Assembly: GCF_001858025.1 (NCBI RefSeq)
Contig: NZ_LZQD01000003.1
Span: forward strand, 371,692-435,691
Direction of reading: 5' to 3'
From: Trichormus sp. NMC-1
GTDB taxonomy: Bacteria > Cyanobacteriota > Cyanobacteriia > Cyanobacteriales > Nostocaceae
DNA: 64,000 bases
Shown in pieces: positions 9,196 through 18,906 of the stretch (the first letter of the stretch is position 1; every line of letters begins with the position of its first letter). The position numbers were made by a program, and so were the translations under genes. The notes under the pieces are model-generated. The model was not told where the DNA came from. It searched no databases and was given only the letters and a program-made list of their open reading frames with translations.

Positions 9196-9585
9196 ATGTC
9201 TGAAACAAATTCTCAACAGATCATTAATACAGCCGTGACTCTCGTAAAAAAGTATACAGAGGGGAAACGCAATTTTAGTGAAGCGAACTTGGGTAATGCC
9301 GATTTACAAGGTGTTGATCTCAAAGGATGTGACTTCAGCTACGCTGACTTGAGTGAAGCTAATCTAAATGGTGCTAATCTTAGAGGCTGTGATTTCAGCT
9401 TTGCAAATCTCAGTCAAGCCAATTTGCAAGATGCTGATCTTCGGGGAGCCTTGTTATTCTCGGCCGATCTCCGTCAAGCTAATCTTAAGGGAGCGAAACT
9501 GGAAAAAGCAGATTGCGATCGCAGTACTCATTTTCCTCAAGATTTTGATCCAGCGCAAATGGGATTGCAGATTAAAGAGAGCTAA
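9196..9585 (+). CDS. Pentapeptide-repeat protein
   Basis: 129 residues. Residues about 27-110 are A(D/N)LXX pentapeptides (NLGNADLQGVDLKGCDFSYA and onward), which fold as a right-handed quadrilateral beta helix. The short N-terminal helix and C-terminal tail are unique. AAGGCGG lies 7 bases before the ATG. Such proteins are abundant in heterocystous cyanobacteria and mostly of unknown function; nothing here assigns one. No signal peptide or membrane segment. Confidence 0.88.
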   Translation: MSETNSQQIINTAVTLVKKYTEGKRNFSEANLGNADLQGVDLKGCDFSYADLSEANLNGANLRGCDFSFANLSQANLQDADLRGALLFSADLRQANLKGAKLEKADCDRSTHFPQDFDPAQMGLQIKES

Positions 9586-9689
9586 AAGCACGACTAATAC
9601 CGTTTCACTTGAAGATTGATACAAATGGACAGATGCTCTGACGCGGAGATTCATTTGTAGCTTTAATTAAGTGAATTGATATTACACGC

Positions 9690-10574
9690 TCATTGCATAA
9701 CTCTGCTATCAATTGGTAGTGAAAAGTCACGAGACCATTCATTCCAAGAGCCAAAATAATTTCTAGCAGAAATTCCTGCCTGTTCTAGGGCTATCAAACT
9801 ATTAGCAGCCCTTGAACCCTTAAAGCAGTAAATATACACTTCTGACTCTGAAGTAATACCTACTGACTGACAAATTTCTCGGATTTCATCTGGCGATCTA
9901 AACGTGGGGATTTCCGACTCAGAATTCATCAGACGATGCCATTCTAACCATACTGCATTAGGGATTCTACCTTTGCGAGGACAAAAGTCAGGATGGTAGG
10001 GAGAAGAACTCAACCCAAGCCATTCGTGGCGATCGCGTACATCTAATTTAATAATTGCTGGATTGTCAATTGCTTGCAACATCTCGATGGTAGTCACCAT
10101 CATGTCAGCGTGGGGATGCAATCTAAATATGCTGCTTTCACGTAATGGCACTTCATCGGTAGTAGTTAATCTCTCCCTGAGCCATGCTCTATATCCTCCT
10201 TGTAAGATAGATACCTGAGCGCAACCCAAATACTTCAGTAAGAAAGCTGCTCGACAAGATTGACCATAACCTTTATTTAAAGCATCTTCATAAACAATTA
10301 ACTGTTCCGCACCAGATATTCCTACCCTGCTCATAATTTCTGCAAAATACTCTTGCAATTTCTTGAATCCTGCTGGGTAGGAATTGTCTAAAAGATAGGT
10401 GAAAAAATCTTTAATATTTATGGATTCAGGAATATGAGAAATAGCATAATCTTCTTGACTTCGCGTATCGATAATGACAGCCCGTGATGAATTTTCTGCT
10501 AACAGGGACGTGAGTTCTTGAGGAGAAATGAGGAGTTTTGTATTCACGCTTTCATACTTCTGTTCTCTTACCAT
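9690..10574 (-). CDS. Tandem-rhodanese sulfurtransferase
   Basis: 294 residues with two rhodanese domains. The N-terminal one (about 10-140: VIIDTRSQEDYAISHIPESINI) has KGYGQSCRAA where the active loop should be. The C-terminal one (about 160-290: KLDVRDRHEWLG) has a typical loop with catalytic cysteine, YCFKGSRAAN. This is the layout of thiosulfate or 3-mercaptopyruvate sulfurtransferases. The gene follows hoxH on the same strand after 204 bp, and a perfect 11-bp inverted repeat stands 22 bp before its start. A link to sulfur delivery for hydrogenase iron-sulfur clusters is only suggested by position. Confidence 0.85.
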   Translation of the reverse strand: MVREQKYESVNTKLLISPQELTSLLAENSSRAVIIDTRSQEDYAISHIPESINIKDFFTYLLDNSYPAGFKKLQEYFAEIMSRVGISGAEQLIVYEDALNKGYGQSCRAAFLLKYLGCAQVSILQGGYRAWLRERLTTTDEVPLRESSIFRLHPHADMMVTTIEMLQAIDNPAIIKLDVRDRHEWLGLSSSPYHPDFCPRKGRIPNAVWLEWHRLMNSESEIPTFRSPDEIREICQSVGITSESEVYIYCFKGSRAANSLIALEQAGISARNYFGSWNEWSRDFSLPIDSRVMQ

Positions 10575-10595
10575 TAGGCATTATCGCGCTTGGCA

Positions 10596-10619
10596 GATTT
10601 GCATTTTGAAATGCAAATC
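10596..10619. promoter_or_regulatory. Perfect inverted repeat upstream of the rhodanese gene
   Basis: GATTTGCATTT, a 2-base spacer TG, then AAATGCAAATC: 11 bp perfect arms, ending 22 bp before the rhodanese ATG and on the hoxH-proximal side. There is no T-run, so an operator or leader hairpin is more likely than a terminator. No regulator is identified. Confidence 0.5.
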
Positions 10620-10778
10620 ACAGAAGAATGAATATTGAATGTTATGAGAGAACTTTTGTGGCTTTTGATGCCGATTTTTTCCTTTTTTAATGGGTATCAA
10701 TAAGCGCCTAAAATTACAATCAATTATTTTTCAAACAACCTTTGCGATTCCAGCTATAGAACTCAGGTCAATTAAGAA

Positions 10779-12227
10779 TTACTCTCGCCAAACTTCATTA
10801 ACGATACTCCCATCTTTCCCAACTAATTGAATATGCAAAGGCATTTGTCCTGCTGCATGAGTTGAACAACTTAAACAAGGGTCAAAAGCTCTGATTCCTG
10901 CCTCAACACGGTTTAACATTCCTTCAGGAATTTCTGAACCATGAATAAAATGTCGGGCAATTTGCGCTACTGTGCGATTCATTGCTAAATTATTCTGACC
11001 TGTAGCAATTACTAAATTTACTTTCTCAAGTAAGCCATTTTCATCAACTTTATAATGGTGAAATAATGTGCCTCTTGGTGCTTCACTCACACCCACTGCT
11101 TCTAATTGATTAATGCCAGCATCAGCACGCAATCGATTTGATAGTATATCAGGGTCATCTAGTAAAATTTCAATTCGCTCAATTGATGCCAGAATTTCAA
11201 TTAAGCGGGCGTAGTGATAGAAAAATGATGAAGTGACAGTTCCTTTACCTCTGTCTCTAAATTCTCTCAATTCCGCATCAGCTAAAGGCGTACCAATGTG
11301 ACTACAAACATTCAGACGTGCTAGGGGACCCACCCGATAAATACCACTATCTAAACGACAATGATCGCTTTGATCAGGATAACCCAAAGGACGATAGTAA
11401 GGAGACTTTAAATAAGAATCCGATTGAACCACTTCACCAATAAATTCTTGATAATTAGTGGGATCAAGTTTATCAGCAATGATATTTCCAGCACTATCTA
11501 CAAAACGAAGATGTCCATCGTAGTTTTCCCACAAACCATCAGGACTAACTAACCCCATAAATAAGCTAGGAAAATTCCCAAAAGTTTGCACTTCTTTTTG
11601 ATAATCATTGAGTAAGCCTTTAAATTTACCCAGTGCATCTAATACTGTAGTGCGTGCTTCGGGAATGCGGTTTTGAATATGAGTACGTCCTGCTATCGAT
11701 AAAGGTTCGCGCACACCACCAGGAACCGCCCATGATGGGTGTATTTTTCGCCCACCTAATTGTTCAATAATCTCTTGTCCAAATTGACGCAAGCGAATTC
11801 CCCCACGCGCAAGTTCTGGCTGGGCTGCAATTAATCCAAAGACATTGCGTTTTTCAGGATCACTATCCATTCCTAATAATAAATCTGGGGCGCTGAGGTG
11901 GAAGAAACTCAAAGCGTGAGATTGGACAATTTGTCCCAAATTCATCAAGCGACGTAGTTTTTCAGCTGTTTTAGGAATTGTCACCGCCAGAATGCGATCG
12001 CCTGTTTTTGCCGATGCTAACAAGTGACTTACCGGACAAATACCGCAAATTCTAGCAGTAATTCCCGGCATTTCTGGAAAAGGACGACCAACACAAAACT
12101 TTTCAAAACCGCGAAATTCAGTTACATGAAAACGTGCATCATTTACTTGACCTTCGTCATCTAAATAGATACTAATTTTAGCGTGTCCCTCAATGCGAGT
12201 AACGGGATCAATAACAATTTTTTTCAT
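10779..12227 (-). CDS. hoxH: Bidirectional [NiFe] hydrogenase large subunit HoxH
   Basis: 482 residues; carries the NiFe active site of the NAD(P)-linked bidirectional hydrogenase. Starts [18 protein letters not shown]. The two cysteine pairs that bind nickel are visible: [10 protein letters not shown] near residue 60 and DPCLSCSTH ending at His457. The 25 residues after His457 (AAGQMPLH... VWRE) are the tail expected to be removed by HoxW. Last hydrogenase structural gene of the operon; a CBS-domain gene precedes it and a rhodanese gene follows. Confidence 0.97.
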   Translation of the reverse strand: MKKIVIDPVTRIEGHAKISIYLDDEGQVNDARFHVTEFRGFEKFCVGRPFPEMPGITARICGICPVSHLLASAKTGDRILAVTIPKTAEKLRRLMNLGQIVQSHALSFFHLSAPDLLLGMDSDPEKRNVFGLIAAQPELARGGIRLRQFGQEIIEQLGGRKIHPSWAVPGGVREPLSIAGRTHIQNRIPEARTTVLDALGKFKGLLNDYQKEVQTFGNFPSLFMGLVSPDGLWENYDGHLRFVDSAGNIIADKLDPTNYQEFIGEVVQSDSYLKSPYYRPLGYPDQSDHCRLDSGIYRVGPLARLNVCSHIGTPLADAELREFRDRGKGTVTSSFFYHYARLIEILASIERIEILLDDPDILSNRLRADAGINQLEAVGVSEAPRGTLFHHYKVDENGLLEKVNLVIATGQNNLAMNRTVAQIARHFIHGSEIPEGMLNRVEAGIRAFDPCLSCSTHAAGQMPLHIQLVGKDGSIVNEVWRE

Positions 12228-12337
12228 AATTAATTGGATCAGGATGAAAGGATTAAAGGATTAACAGGATTTCTTGCATAACTTTACTTTAATAATTTTG
12301 AAGATTAATCCTGCTCATCCTTCATTTTTTGTGTTTA

Positions 12338-12434
12338 TAGCGTTTCCTAATCACATGAGGTACATCATAGTCCCCTCATCGCTTGCGGGGAGGGGGTTGG
12401 GTTTTTGTACATCACTCAATCGAGAACCGCTATG
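12338..12434. mobile_element. MITE-like element, family B, copy 1
   Basis: About 97 bp bounded by ATAGCG and CGCTAT, with the core CCCCTCATCGCTTGCGGGG and AGGGGGTTGGG. Other copies are at 19415-19503 and 52954-53059. It sits between the CBS gene and hoxH inside the hydrogenase operon, so it would be part of the transcript; its G/C-rich hairpin could affect mRNA processing. Confidence 0.75.
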
Positions 12435-12452
12435 GTAATTCAGAATTACGAA

Positions 12453-13067
12453 TTACAAATCATAAACCCTAGCTTCAGAAGCTTCGGGATATTCATCACA
12501 GTAATCTTCAAAGGCTGTTTTAAGAGGTTTTTCGGCACGTTGATGGGCAATTTCTGCTTGTATTTCTTCCACCACATCCCAAGCTGCTGCACATTCAGCA
12601 GAATTGATGCCTTTTTCAGCACAAACAAGACGAGCTTTTTTAATTTCATCTTGTAATTCTTGTTCTAACAAAATTGAGCGAGGTTTTTCTAGACAACTAC
12701 TCCGCGCTAAGATGTCAGTCAGTGAGATAATTCCTACTAATTCGCCACTAATTACAGGCGCACGACGGAGATGATTGTTAGCAAATAATCTGGCTACATA
12801 TTCTAAACCTAATTCTGGATTAACCACAATACAAGGTTTAGTCATAATTTCATAAACACGGACTTTATTCGGGTCTTTACTATAGGCAATTACCTTATAA
12901 ACAATGTCGCTTTCTGTGATAATTCCATAAGCATCTTGTTCATGACGACGATCTACAATTAATGCTCTCCAGTCTCTAGCTCTCATTAAATCAACAGCTT
13001 CTTTTACTGTTGCCGAACTGCGAATCATCGCCACATCTTTAGTCATCACATCTGCTGCTGTTAACAT
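12453..13067 (-). CDS. CBS-domain pair protein in the hox operon
   Basis: 204 residues: two CBS motifs (LTAADVMTKDVAMIRSSATVKEAVDLM at about 1-60; VRVYEIMTKPCIVVNPELGLEYVARLF at about 75-130) followed by an alpha-helical tail of about 65 residues rich in charged residues. CBS pairs bind adenosyl nucleotides and report energy state. AAGGTGAC precedes the ATG. The gene lies between hoxY and hoxH, so it is probably expressed with the hydrogenase; an adenylate-sensing regulatory role for the enzyme is inference. C-terminal tail function is unknown. Confidence 0.88.
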   Translation of the reverse strand: MLTAADVMTKDVAMIRSSATVKEAVDLMRARDWRALIVDRRHEQDAYGIITESDIVYKVIAYSKDPNKVRVYEIMTKPCIVVNPELGLEYVARLFANNHLRRAPVISGELVGIISLTDILARSSCLEKPRSILLEQELQDEIKKARLVCAEKGINSAECAAAWDVVEEIQAEIAHQRAEKPLKTAFEDYCDEYPEASEARVYDL

Positions 13068-13083
13068 AAGTCACCTTGAAAAT

Positions 13084-13109
13084 AATTGAAAGTTGAAAGT
13101 TGAAAGTTG
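13084..13109. repeat. Heptamer repeat between hoxY and the CBS gene
   Basis: Tandem GAAAGTT units (three, with a partial) between the end of hoxY and the start of the CBS gene. Confidence 0.75.
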
Positions 13110-13118
13110 AAAATGGTA

Positions 13119-13664
13119 TTAGCCAAATTTAATCATTTCTCGTCCTTCTAAATGTGGTTTTTCTCCCTTTAATAAGGGTTCAAGTGCAGCACGAATACGA
13201 GGTGCTGAAGGCGGACAACCAGGTAAATAAATATCAACAGGTACTACTTGATGTACAGGTACAACTTTATCTAGTAAAGGTGGAACAATACCTGGTGAAT
13301 GGGGAATTTGTTGGTTAGCATCAGCACCTTGTATATAAGCTAATTGTAAAGCAGTTTCAGCACCTCCAGAGATATTAAGTAAAGCGGTAACATTACCAGT
13401 AACAGCACAATCACCAAAGGAAATTATTGTTTTAGTCCGTTCTCTTACTGTATGAATCATTTCTAGATGATCTTCATTAGCTACTGCACCTTCAACTAAT
13501 ACCACATCCACGCCTTGAGGATATTCTTTAGCATCAGCAAAAGGACTAAAAACTAAATCTACTTGTTCTGCTAAATCAATCAGCCATTCATCCAAATCGA
13601 GAAAAGACATATGACAGCCAGAACAACCGCCTAGCCAAACCGTCGCTAATTTTATCCGAGTCAT
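13119..13664 (-). CDS. hoxY: Bidirectional hydrogenase small subunit HoxY
   Basis: 181 residues; binds the proximal 4Fe-4S cluster and pairs with HoxH. Cluster ligands: WLGGCSGCHMSF near residue 15, FGDCAVTGN near 83, and LPGCPPSAPRI near 150. It lacks the long C-terminal domain of uptake-type small subunits, as expected for the soluble HoxY family. Its ATG overlaps the stop of the upstream gene by 4 bp (ATGA), indicating translational coupling. Confidence 0.96.
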   Translation of the reverse strand: MTRIKLATVWLGGCSGCHMSFLDLDEWLIDLAEQVDLVFSPFADAKEYPQGVDVVLVEGAVANEDHLEMIHTVRERTKTIISFGDCAVTGNVTALLNISGGAETALQLAYIQGADANQQIPHSPGIVPPLLDKVVPVHQVVPVDIYLPGCPPSAPRIRAALEPLLKGEKPHLEGREMIKFG

Positions 13665-14191
13665 ATTTTTGCCTTTTCAGTTATTATTAATGATTGCCAT
13701 TCTTTAACTACAAAAGTAGGAATTGAGATATTAATTAATTTTGCACCGGGAAGAGGTATTGATAAAGTTAAAGGTTCGGAAGGTAATTGAGGTAATATCT
13801 TCGTCAAGTCATATTGACCAATAGTTGGTGCTGGGGCTTCATCTAAAAATATATCCATAGCATTCCAAACTTTACCTGTAGTCGAGGTAATTTTTAAAGG
13901 TTGGGGATGAATCAATTCAGCAGAACCAGGAAAACCAATTAAGCGAAGATTTATCTGAGAAGGTTGATCAGAATAAACTTGTTTAAATAAAACAACTTGC
14001 CAAACTTTTCCTGATTGATCATCTAATTTTACTTGTGAGCGATACATCACTTCTCCTGGTGAGTTTCCTAACTGAGTCACAGCAGCAAGTCCTGTCTGGG
14101 ATGTGAGATTGACTAAACCCAGTAATATCAATGTTGTCAGTATTACCACTATGAGAATTTGCCAAAAGAAATGTCGAATATGGTGTAACAT
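13661..14191 (-). CDS. Conserved membrane-anchored or exported protein (DUF3122-like) in the hox operon
   Basis: 176 residues: one N-terminal hydrophobic segment (FWQILIVVILTTLILLGLVN, about 9-28), then a mainly beta region (MYRSQVKLDDQSGKVWQVV, INLRLIGFPG). This resembles the cyanobacterial DUF3122 family from memory; not confirmed by search. The stop overlaps the hoxY start by 4 bp, so it is translated with the hydrogenase even though its product probably faces the lumen or periplasm. Function unknown. Confidence 0.75.
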   Translation of the reverse strand: MLHHIRHFFWQILIVVILTTLILLGLVNLTSQTGLAAVTQLGNSPGEVMYRSQVKLDDQSGKVWQVVLFKQVYSDQPSQINLRLIGFPGSAELIHPQPLKITSTTGKVWNAMDIFLDEAPAPTIGQYDLTKILPQLPSEPLTLSIPLPGAKLINISIPTFVVKEWQSLIITEKAKI

Positions 14192-14217
14192 AAGATTGAG
14201 TTTTTGCTAACTTATTC

Positions 14218-14370
14218 ATATAGGACTCCTATTTGAATTTTGAACAGAACTCCGTATACCTTGATTCCTTCTTTTCTGTTCCCTGTTCCCTGTTAAGAGT
14301 TCCCTACCTCTACGAGTAAATATGCCTACGGCACGCTACCGCGAACAGAAACCAAACCGGATTCCTATAG
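14218..14370. repeat. Dispersed repeat family D, copy 1 (MITE-like)
   Basis: Shares more than 80 bp with 19726-19826 (GAGTTCCCTACCTCTACGAG, ATATGCCTACGGCACGCTAC, AAACCGGAT). The ends ATAGGACTCC and GGATTCCTAT are loosely inverted. It lies between hoxU and the DUF3122-like gene, inside the operon. Confidence 0.6.
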
Positions 14371-14392
14371 TTCAGATGTTGGCTGATCATGA

Positions 14393-15109
14393 TTAAAAAT
14401 TCCATTCTTTTTTATTGCGTGCCGTGACTAAAAAGTCAATTTTGCCGCGATCATGTTTCATTTCACCAACACTTGCACCTTTATCAAACAGCGCACCTGT
14501 GGGACAAGCATTAACACATTTACCGCAAGAAGTACAAGTTTGAGAAGTTCCCCAAGGCTGATTTAAATCAGTAATAACGTGAGATTGTGAACCTCTTCCC
14601 GCCATATCCCAAGTATGTGCGCCTTCGATTTCATCACATACCCGCACACAGCGAGTACAAAGAACACAACGATTATGATCAATCCCAAAACGATCATGAG
14701 AAGTATCAACAGTACGGTGAGGAAATTGATATTCTAATCGAACATGATCCATACCCATTTCTATTGCCAAATCTTGTAATTCACAATTATTATTAGCCAC
14801 GCAGACCGAACAAATGTGATTACCTTCCGCAAACAGCATTTCCACAATAGTGCGACGGTATCTTTGTAAGCGATCGCTATTCGTCTGCACTTCCATACCC
14901 TCCGAAACCTTTGTCACACAAGCAGGTTGGAGTTTATTACTACCAGAAATTTCTACCAAACAAAGCCGACAAGCCCCCACATCTCCAACTCCTTCCAAGT
15001 GACACAAAGTCGGAATGTGAATTCCTGCATCCTGCGCTGCTTGGAGAATAGTTTCCTCCTCACGGGCGCTAATTAACTGCTCATTAATTGTTAAAGTTTT
15101 TACTGCCAT
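14393..15109 (-). CDS. hoxU: Bidirectional hydrogenase diaphorase subunit HoxU
   Basis: 238 residues, NuoG-like N-terminal domain of the diaphorase module. 2Fe-2S ligands: [19 protein letters not shown] near 31-48 and the following Cys in LQPACV. His-Cys cluster region: [17 protein letters not shown] near 95-110. Two ferredoxin-type 4Fe-4S motifs: [14 protein letters not shown] near 145 and [12 protein letters not shown] near 190. It passes electrons between HoxF and HoxY. It lies 103 bp after hoxF, with a heptamer repeat in the spacer. Confidence 0.96.
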   Translation of the reverse strand: MAVKTLTINEQLISAREEETILQAAQDAGIHIPTLCHLEGVGDVGACRLCLVEISGSNKLQPACVTKVSEGMEVQTNSDRLQRYRRTIVEMLFAEGNHICSVCVANNNCELQDLAIEMGMDHVRLEYQFPHRTVDTSHDRFGIDHNRCVLCTRCVRVCDEIEGAHTWDMAGRGSQSHVITDLNQPWGTSQTCTSCGKCVNACPTGALFDKGASVGEMKHDRGKIDFLVTARNKKEWNF

Positions 15110-15180
15110 TTAGTATTTATTCCTTGTGACGCTAATCCGCTTTCAAATTGCACATTTTTTCCAGTACTTTGTAAATACAA

Positions 15181-15222
15181 ATGACCAATGACTAATGACT
15201 AATGACTAATGACTAATGACTA
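15181..15222. repeat. Heptamer repeat overlapping the hoxF stop
   Basis: Six units of ATGACTA/ATGACCA. The last unit contains the final codons and the stop of hoxF (minus strand), so the repeat has expanded right up to the coding end. Confidence 0.85.
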
Positions 15223-16820
15223 ATCAACTCCAAATATTCCTCACGGAAATAACGCAAAGTACTAAATACCGGATTCGGTGCAGACTGACCAAGACCGCAC
15301 AAACTGGTATTTTTCACCATGTCACATAATTCTTCTAGCTGTTCCAAGTCAGCAAAAGATGCTTTACCTTCACTAATCTTTGTCAGCAATTTATATAACT
15401 GCACCGTCCCCACCCGACAGGGAATGCATTTACCGCAAGATTCATCCATGCAGAATTCCATGAAGAAGCGGGCGACATCCACCATGTTGGTAGTTTCATC
15501 CATAACAATCATGCCCCCGGAACCCATCATCGAACCGAGTTGAGTGAGTGATTCATAATCTACCGGACTATCAAAAGCTGATGCGGGAATACATCCCCCC
15601 GAAGGACCACCAGTTTGCACGGCTTTGACTACACCGCCATTTGGTACGCCACCACCCATTGCTTCCACAATTTGCCGTAATGGAGTTCCCATCGGTACTT
15701 CTATCAAACCTGTGTTACAGATTTTGCCTGCTAACGCAAAAACCTTTGTACCTTTGCTTTTTGCAGTGCCAATACTCGCGAACCATTCAGCACCTTTGCG
15801 GATAATAGGTGCAACATTGGCATAGGTTTCGACATTATTAATTAAGGTAGGATAGCCCCACAAACCAGACTCAGCGGGGTAGGGTGGACGGGGATTAGGA
15901 AGACCGCGTTTACCCTCAATAGAAGCCATTAAAGCTGTTTCTTCACCACAGACATAAGCCCCAGCACCGATACGAATATCAATTTTAAAATCAAAGCGAG
16001 AGTCGAAAATTTCAGTGCCTAAGATGCCAAGACGTTGCGCTTGACGAATTGCAGTTTGCAGACGATTGATAGCAACGGGATATTCTGCCCGGATGTAAAT
16101 GTAGCCTTGATTTGCTCCGACAGCATAAGCTGCGATCGCCATTCCTTCCAAAACCCGATGGGGATCACTTTCTAAAACACTGCGATCCATAAACGCTCCC
16201 GGATCGCCTTCATCGGCGTTACAGATCACAAATTTGCGTTCCCCTTTTGCTTTAGCAACTGTTGCCCATTTCAAACCGGTAGGATAGCCAGCACCACCAC
16301 GTCCCCGTAAACCGCTGCGAGTAATACTATCTACTACCGCATTGGGTGTCATCTCCCGCAAGACATGGTAAAGGGCTTGATAACCTTTGGCAGCAATATA
16401 AGATTGAATGCGTTCTGGGTCGATTTTGCCGCTGTTTTCTAACACAATCGGCATCTGGGATGTAAAAAATGGATGATTTAAATCACCTTGTTGGACTGTT
16501 GTCTCTCCCCCATTCAGAGCGGCGATAATTGAGGGTGTATCATCAGCTGTGACTTTCTCATACAGCGTACCCAGACTTTCTGGTTCGGTGTTTTTCTCAA
16601 CTTGTACTAATGGCCCTTGACAGCACAAACGCATACAGCCAACGCCACGAACTTCGACAGTTTCTGTTAAATTCTCTGCTTTTACAGCCGCTTCTAAACC
16701 TTGTTTGACGGCTTGTGAATTTGCAGACAGACAACCAGCTGCAACACAACAGCGAATTTGCACAGGTTTCTCTAAAGCACGTTCTTTTTGGGAAATTTCT
16801 ATTAATTCAGGTAGATCCAT
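15213..16820 (-). CDS. hoxF: Bidirectional hydrogenase diaphorase subunit HoxF
   Basis: 535 residues, NuoF-like with an N-terminal thioredoxin-like 2Fe-2S domain ([27 protein letters not shown] within 1-75). The NAD(P)H site [16 protein letters not shown] is near residue 170, the FMN site [19 protein letters not shown] near 285, and the 4Fe-4S motif [12 protein letters not shown] near 460. Oxidises or reduces NAD(P)H for the hydrogenase module. The start overlaps the 3' end of hoxE by 14 bp. Confidence 0.97.
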   Translation of the reverse strand: MDLPELIEISQKERALEKPVQIRCCVAAGCLSANSQAVKQGLEAAVKAENLTETVEVRGVGCMRLCCQGPLVQVEKNTEPESLGTLYEKVTADDTPSIIAALNGGETTVQQGDLNHPFFTSQMPIVLENSGKIDPERIQSYIAAKGYQALYHVLREMTPNAVVDSITRSGLRGRGGAGYPTGLKWATVAKAKGERKFVICNADEGDPGAFMDRSVLESDPHRVLEGMAIAAYAVGANQGYIYIRAEYPVAINRLQTAIRQAQRLGILGTEIFDSRFDFKIDIRIGAGAYVCGEETALMASIEGKRGLPNPRPPYPAESGLWGYPTLINNVETYANVAPIIRKGAEWFASIGTAKSKGTKVFALAGKICNTGLIEVPMGTPLRQIVEAMGGGVPNGGVVKAVQTGGPSGGCIPASAFDSPVDYESLTQLGSMMGSGGMIVMDETTNMVDVARFFMEFCMDESCGKCIPCRVGTVQLYKLLTKISEGKASFADLEQLEELCDMVKNTSLCGLGQSAPNPVFSTLRYFREEYLELISH

Positions 16821-17340
16821 CTTGCCACCATCCTTTGATGCGTTCGCTAACTGATTCAGGGGTTTGGTTGCCTAAAACGGTGCCATCAAATACTACAGCA
16901 GGGGCAATTCCACAAGCACCTAAACACCTGGCTGTTAGCAGTGAAATTTGACCATCTGCTGTGGTTTCACCAGCGTGGATATGGGCAGATTTTTCTAAAT
17001 TTGCCAGGATAGCTTCAGCGCCTTTGACGTAACAAGCTGTACCCGTACACACCACACAGGTATGCACGCCATTAGGTGCTAGTGAAAACAAATGGTAGAA
17101 TGTGGCAACACCATAAACTCGACTAGGTGGCAGTTTGAGATTATGAGCAACGTAAATTAAGACATCGTTTTCTAAATAGCCAAACAGTTCCTGCGCTTTA
17201 TGCAATATCTCAATCAGTGCATCCTGTTGATATTGGTAGCGTTTTATAGTGGCTTCCAGCATTTTAAAGCGCTTATCCCCACGAGTTGCTGAGGGTGCTT
17301 TTGCTGTGTTGTTAGTTTTAACAGCAGATGCTGAATTCAT
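16807..17340 (-). CDS. hoxE: Bidirectional hydrogenase subunit HoxE
   Basis: 177 residues, NuoE-like 2Fe-2S protein: [15 protein letters not shown], then ligands [14 protein letters not shown] and [11 protein letters not shown]. The ATG at 17340 is preferred (GAGG 10 bases upstream); the open frame continues upstream to 17403 but adds no conserved sequence. First gene of the hydrogenase operon; the upstream 768 bp to the next gene are repeat-rich. Confidence 0.95.
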   Translation of the reverse strand: MNSASAVKTNNTAKAPSATRGDKRFKMLEATIKRYQYQQDALIEILHKAQELFGYLENDVLIYVAHNLKLPPSRVYGVATFYHLFSLAPNGVHTCVVCTGTACYVKGAEAILANLEKSAHIHAGETTADGQISLLTARCLGACGIAPAVVFDGTVLGNQTPESVSERIKGWWQDGST

Positions 17341-17581
17341 GGTTTGAGCCTCTTGTCTCTTCAGGATGTTCTGCGTCTCATAATTATGATCATAGAAGAA
17401 CAATTTGAGAAACTTGTGAGGATAGTTAGGTATGATTTATTCACGCAGAGACGCTCCAGGCGCAGAGAGAAGATTTATATTTCGGGGAAATGTCTAATTT
17501 TTAGTGCCAACTGCGCGATAGCTTCGCTCGCCGTAGGCATCGCTTGGTACTTACATTGGCAAGACTACGCCCACCTACTTA

Positions 17582-17935
17582 ATAGGACTTAGGCACTATA
17601 CAAATGAGACATGATCTGCATCAACCCAAATTAGTTATTTCCGGCCTAAGAGGATGTTTTAAAAGTATTTTTGGTAACATCAAAAGTCTCAGAACCTAAC
17701 CCCCAACCCCTTTCCTACCAGGGAAGGGGAGTAAGAATCAAAGCCTCTCTTCCTGTGGGGGAGAGGTTTGGAGAGGGGTTTAGAGTATAATTTGCAACTT
17801 TTCAAACATCCTCTAATATTAGTGAGGTGCGTCAGATGGCCAAATTTTGTTAAATGTGGGCAAATTATCGGGTCTGACGTGGTTGGTGAGCTTGCCGAAC
17901 CACACCATAGAAGAGATAAAATGCGTAAGTCCTAA
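17582..17935. mobile_element. MITE-like element with nested insertion
   Basis: Outer inverted ends TAGGACTTAGGCA (17583-17595) and TGCGTAAGTCCTAA (17922-17935) match 12 of 13. Inside lie the family A MITE (17649-17814) and a CGTCAGA/TCTGACG inverted repeat (17830-17879). The nesting order implies the outer element was present first. Confidence 0.6.
17649..17814. mobile_element. MITE-like element, family A, copy 2
   Basis: 166 bp with ends AGAGGATGTTTTAAAAGT and ACTTTTCAAACATCCTCT (17 of 18 paired). The interior is homologous in composition and motifs to 4429-4593 (AAGCCTCT, GGGAAGGGG, CCCCAACCCC). The hoxE promoter must lie between here and 17340, or beyond. Confidence 0.8.
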
Positions 17936-18032
17936 GGATAACAAAATTCAAAGCGAAAACTTCAATAAAAACTCTGCGTCACTTTGCGTTTACCTCAGCG
18001 AACCTCTGCGTTTAAAAGTAAAGTTTCCAACC
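17936..18032. repeat. Dispersed repeat family E, copy 1 (without insertion)
   Basis: Begins GGATAACAAAATTCAAAGCG, ends TTTCCAACC, containing AACCTCTGCGTTTAAAAG. Homologous to 22082-22230, which has an extra 52 bp. Confidence 0.8.
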
Positions 18033-18108
18033 GTTTCGGTCGATTAACACAACAATATAATGCTCAAAAATTTAGGGGAGCCGTAATGCTCCCCTCCCTT
18101 CTCCTCTT

Positions 18109-18348
18109 TCACCGAGACTCTGTTCCTTGATTGGGAAGTCCTGGTCTGGTAACAGTACCTCCAGCCGCTTCAGGTTCAGCACCGGGACGAACATCAGTCC
18201 CTGATTCTTGACCAGTCATGCGATATCTTTCATCGAGAGGAGTATCGCCCTCTTCCGTAGTTGGTACAGTCGTTTCGGTTCCAGGATTATCTTCCGGGTT
18301 ATATTTAGCATCATCTTGCCGATTGTCTGGAGGGGTTTTTGATGTCAT
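18109..18348 (-). CDS. Small acidic disordered protein
   Basis: 79 residues from the ATG at 18348 (MTSKTPPDNRQDD), with AAAGG 9 bases upstream; a GTG at 18384 would add 12 residues. Composition is rich in P, G, T, E and D with no hydrophobic core, so it is probably disordered. It is not recognised. Codons look ordinary and the reading frame is clean, but a spurious frame cannot be excluded. Confidence 0.6.
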   Translation of the reverse strand: MTSKTPPDNRQDDAKYNPEDNPGTETTVPTTEEGDTPLDERYRMTGQESGTDVRPGAEPEAAGGTVTRPGLPNQGTESR

Positions 18349-18648
18349 GGGTTTGTACCTTTTGAACAGGTGATTCCATAACACTAGCTTTTAATTTCTC
18401 GTAACTCCTATATCCTCTGATAGGGCTTGGAGTGATAGGAGAGGCAGATCAGGCAAGGGTTGATAAGTTACAGAAGTTTGCGATTGATAGATTTGTAGTC
18501 AGCAATAAAGTGCTTAATTAAAAAAACCACACCTTGGGGAAATGGTAATGCGAGCGATAGCTACGCTCACCGAAGGTATCGCAGTTCCAGAAAATGGTAC
18601 TCTAGAAGGTGCAGCTGATCCCCGTGGTGATGGCTACTCCAGCGGCTC

Positions 18649-18906
18649 TTAATTCTGCACTATAGACTCTGTGTAGCTGCTGCTAAACTCATTAGCCCGT
18701 GCGCTATGTACTAATGTCCAGCCGGCTTTTAACAGTTTTTGATAAGTTGCCCAACCTTTAGAACCACCGGGTATTTGATAATCTGGTACTGAAAATTGCC
18801 CAAATGCTGTGTAAGGCCGCCAAGGTTGTCCAGGTGAAGTCTGCAAATGCAATATTTTTTCTCCATCACTGCCAGACTTAGATAACCAGCACATTTGTCG
18901 ATGCAT
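18649..18906 (-). CDS. Small conserved-looking protein of unknown function
   Basis: 85 residues from the ATG at 18906, chosen because AAAGGAG stands 7 bases upstream; an upstream ATG at 18939 has no such site. Starts MHRQMCWLSKSGSDGEK; the centre is rich in aromatic residues and glycine (PWRPYTAFGQF, GGSKGWATYQKLLKAGW). No membrane segment. Function unknown. Confidence 0.65.
   Translation of the reverse strand: MHRQMCWLSKSGSDGEKILHLQTSPGQPWRPYTAFGQFSVPDYQIPGGSKGWATYQKLLKAGWTLVHSARANEFSSSYTESIVQN

Noticed and set aside
12405-12656. 83-codon plus-strand open frame
   Set aside because: Antisense to the CBS-domain gene and partly a MITE; no ribosome site.
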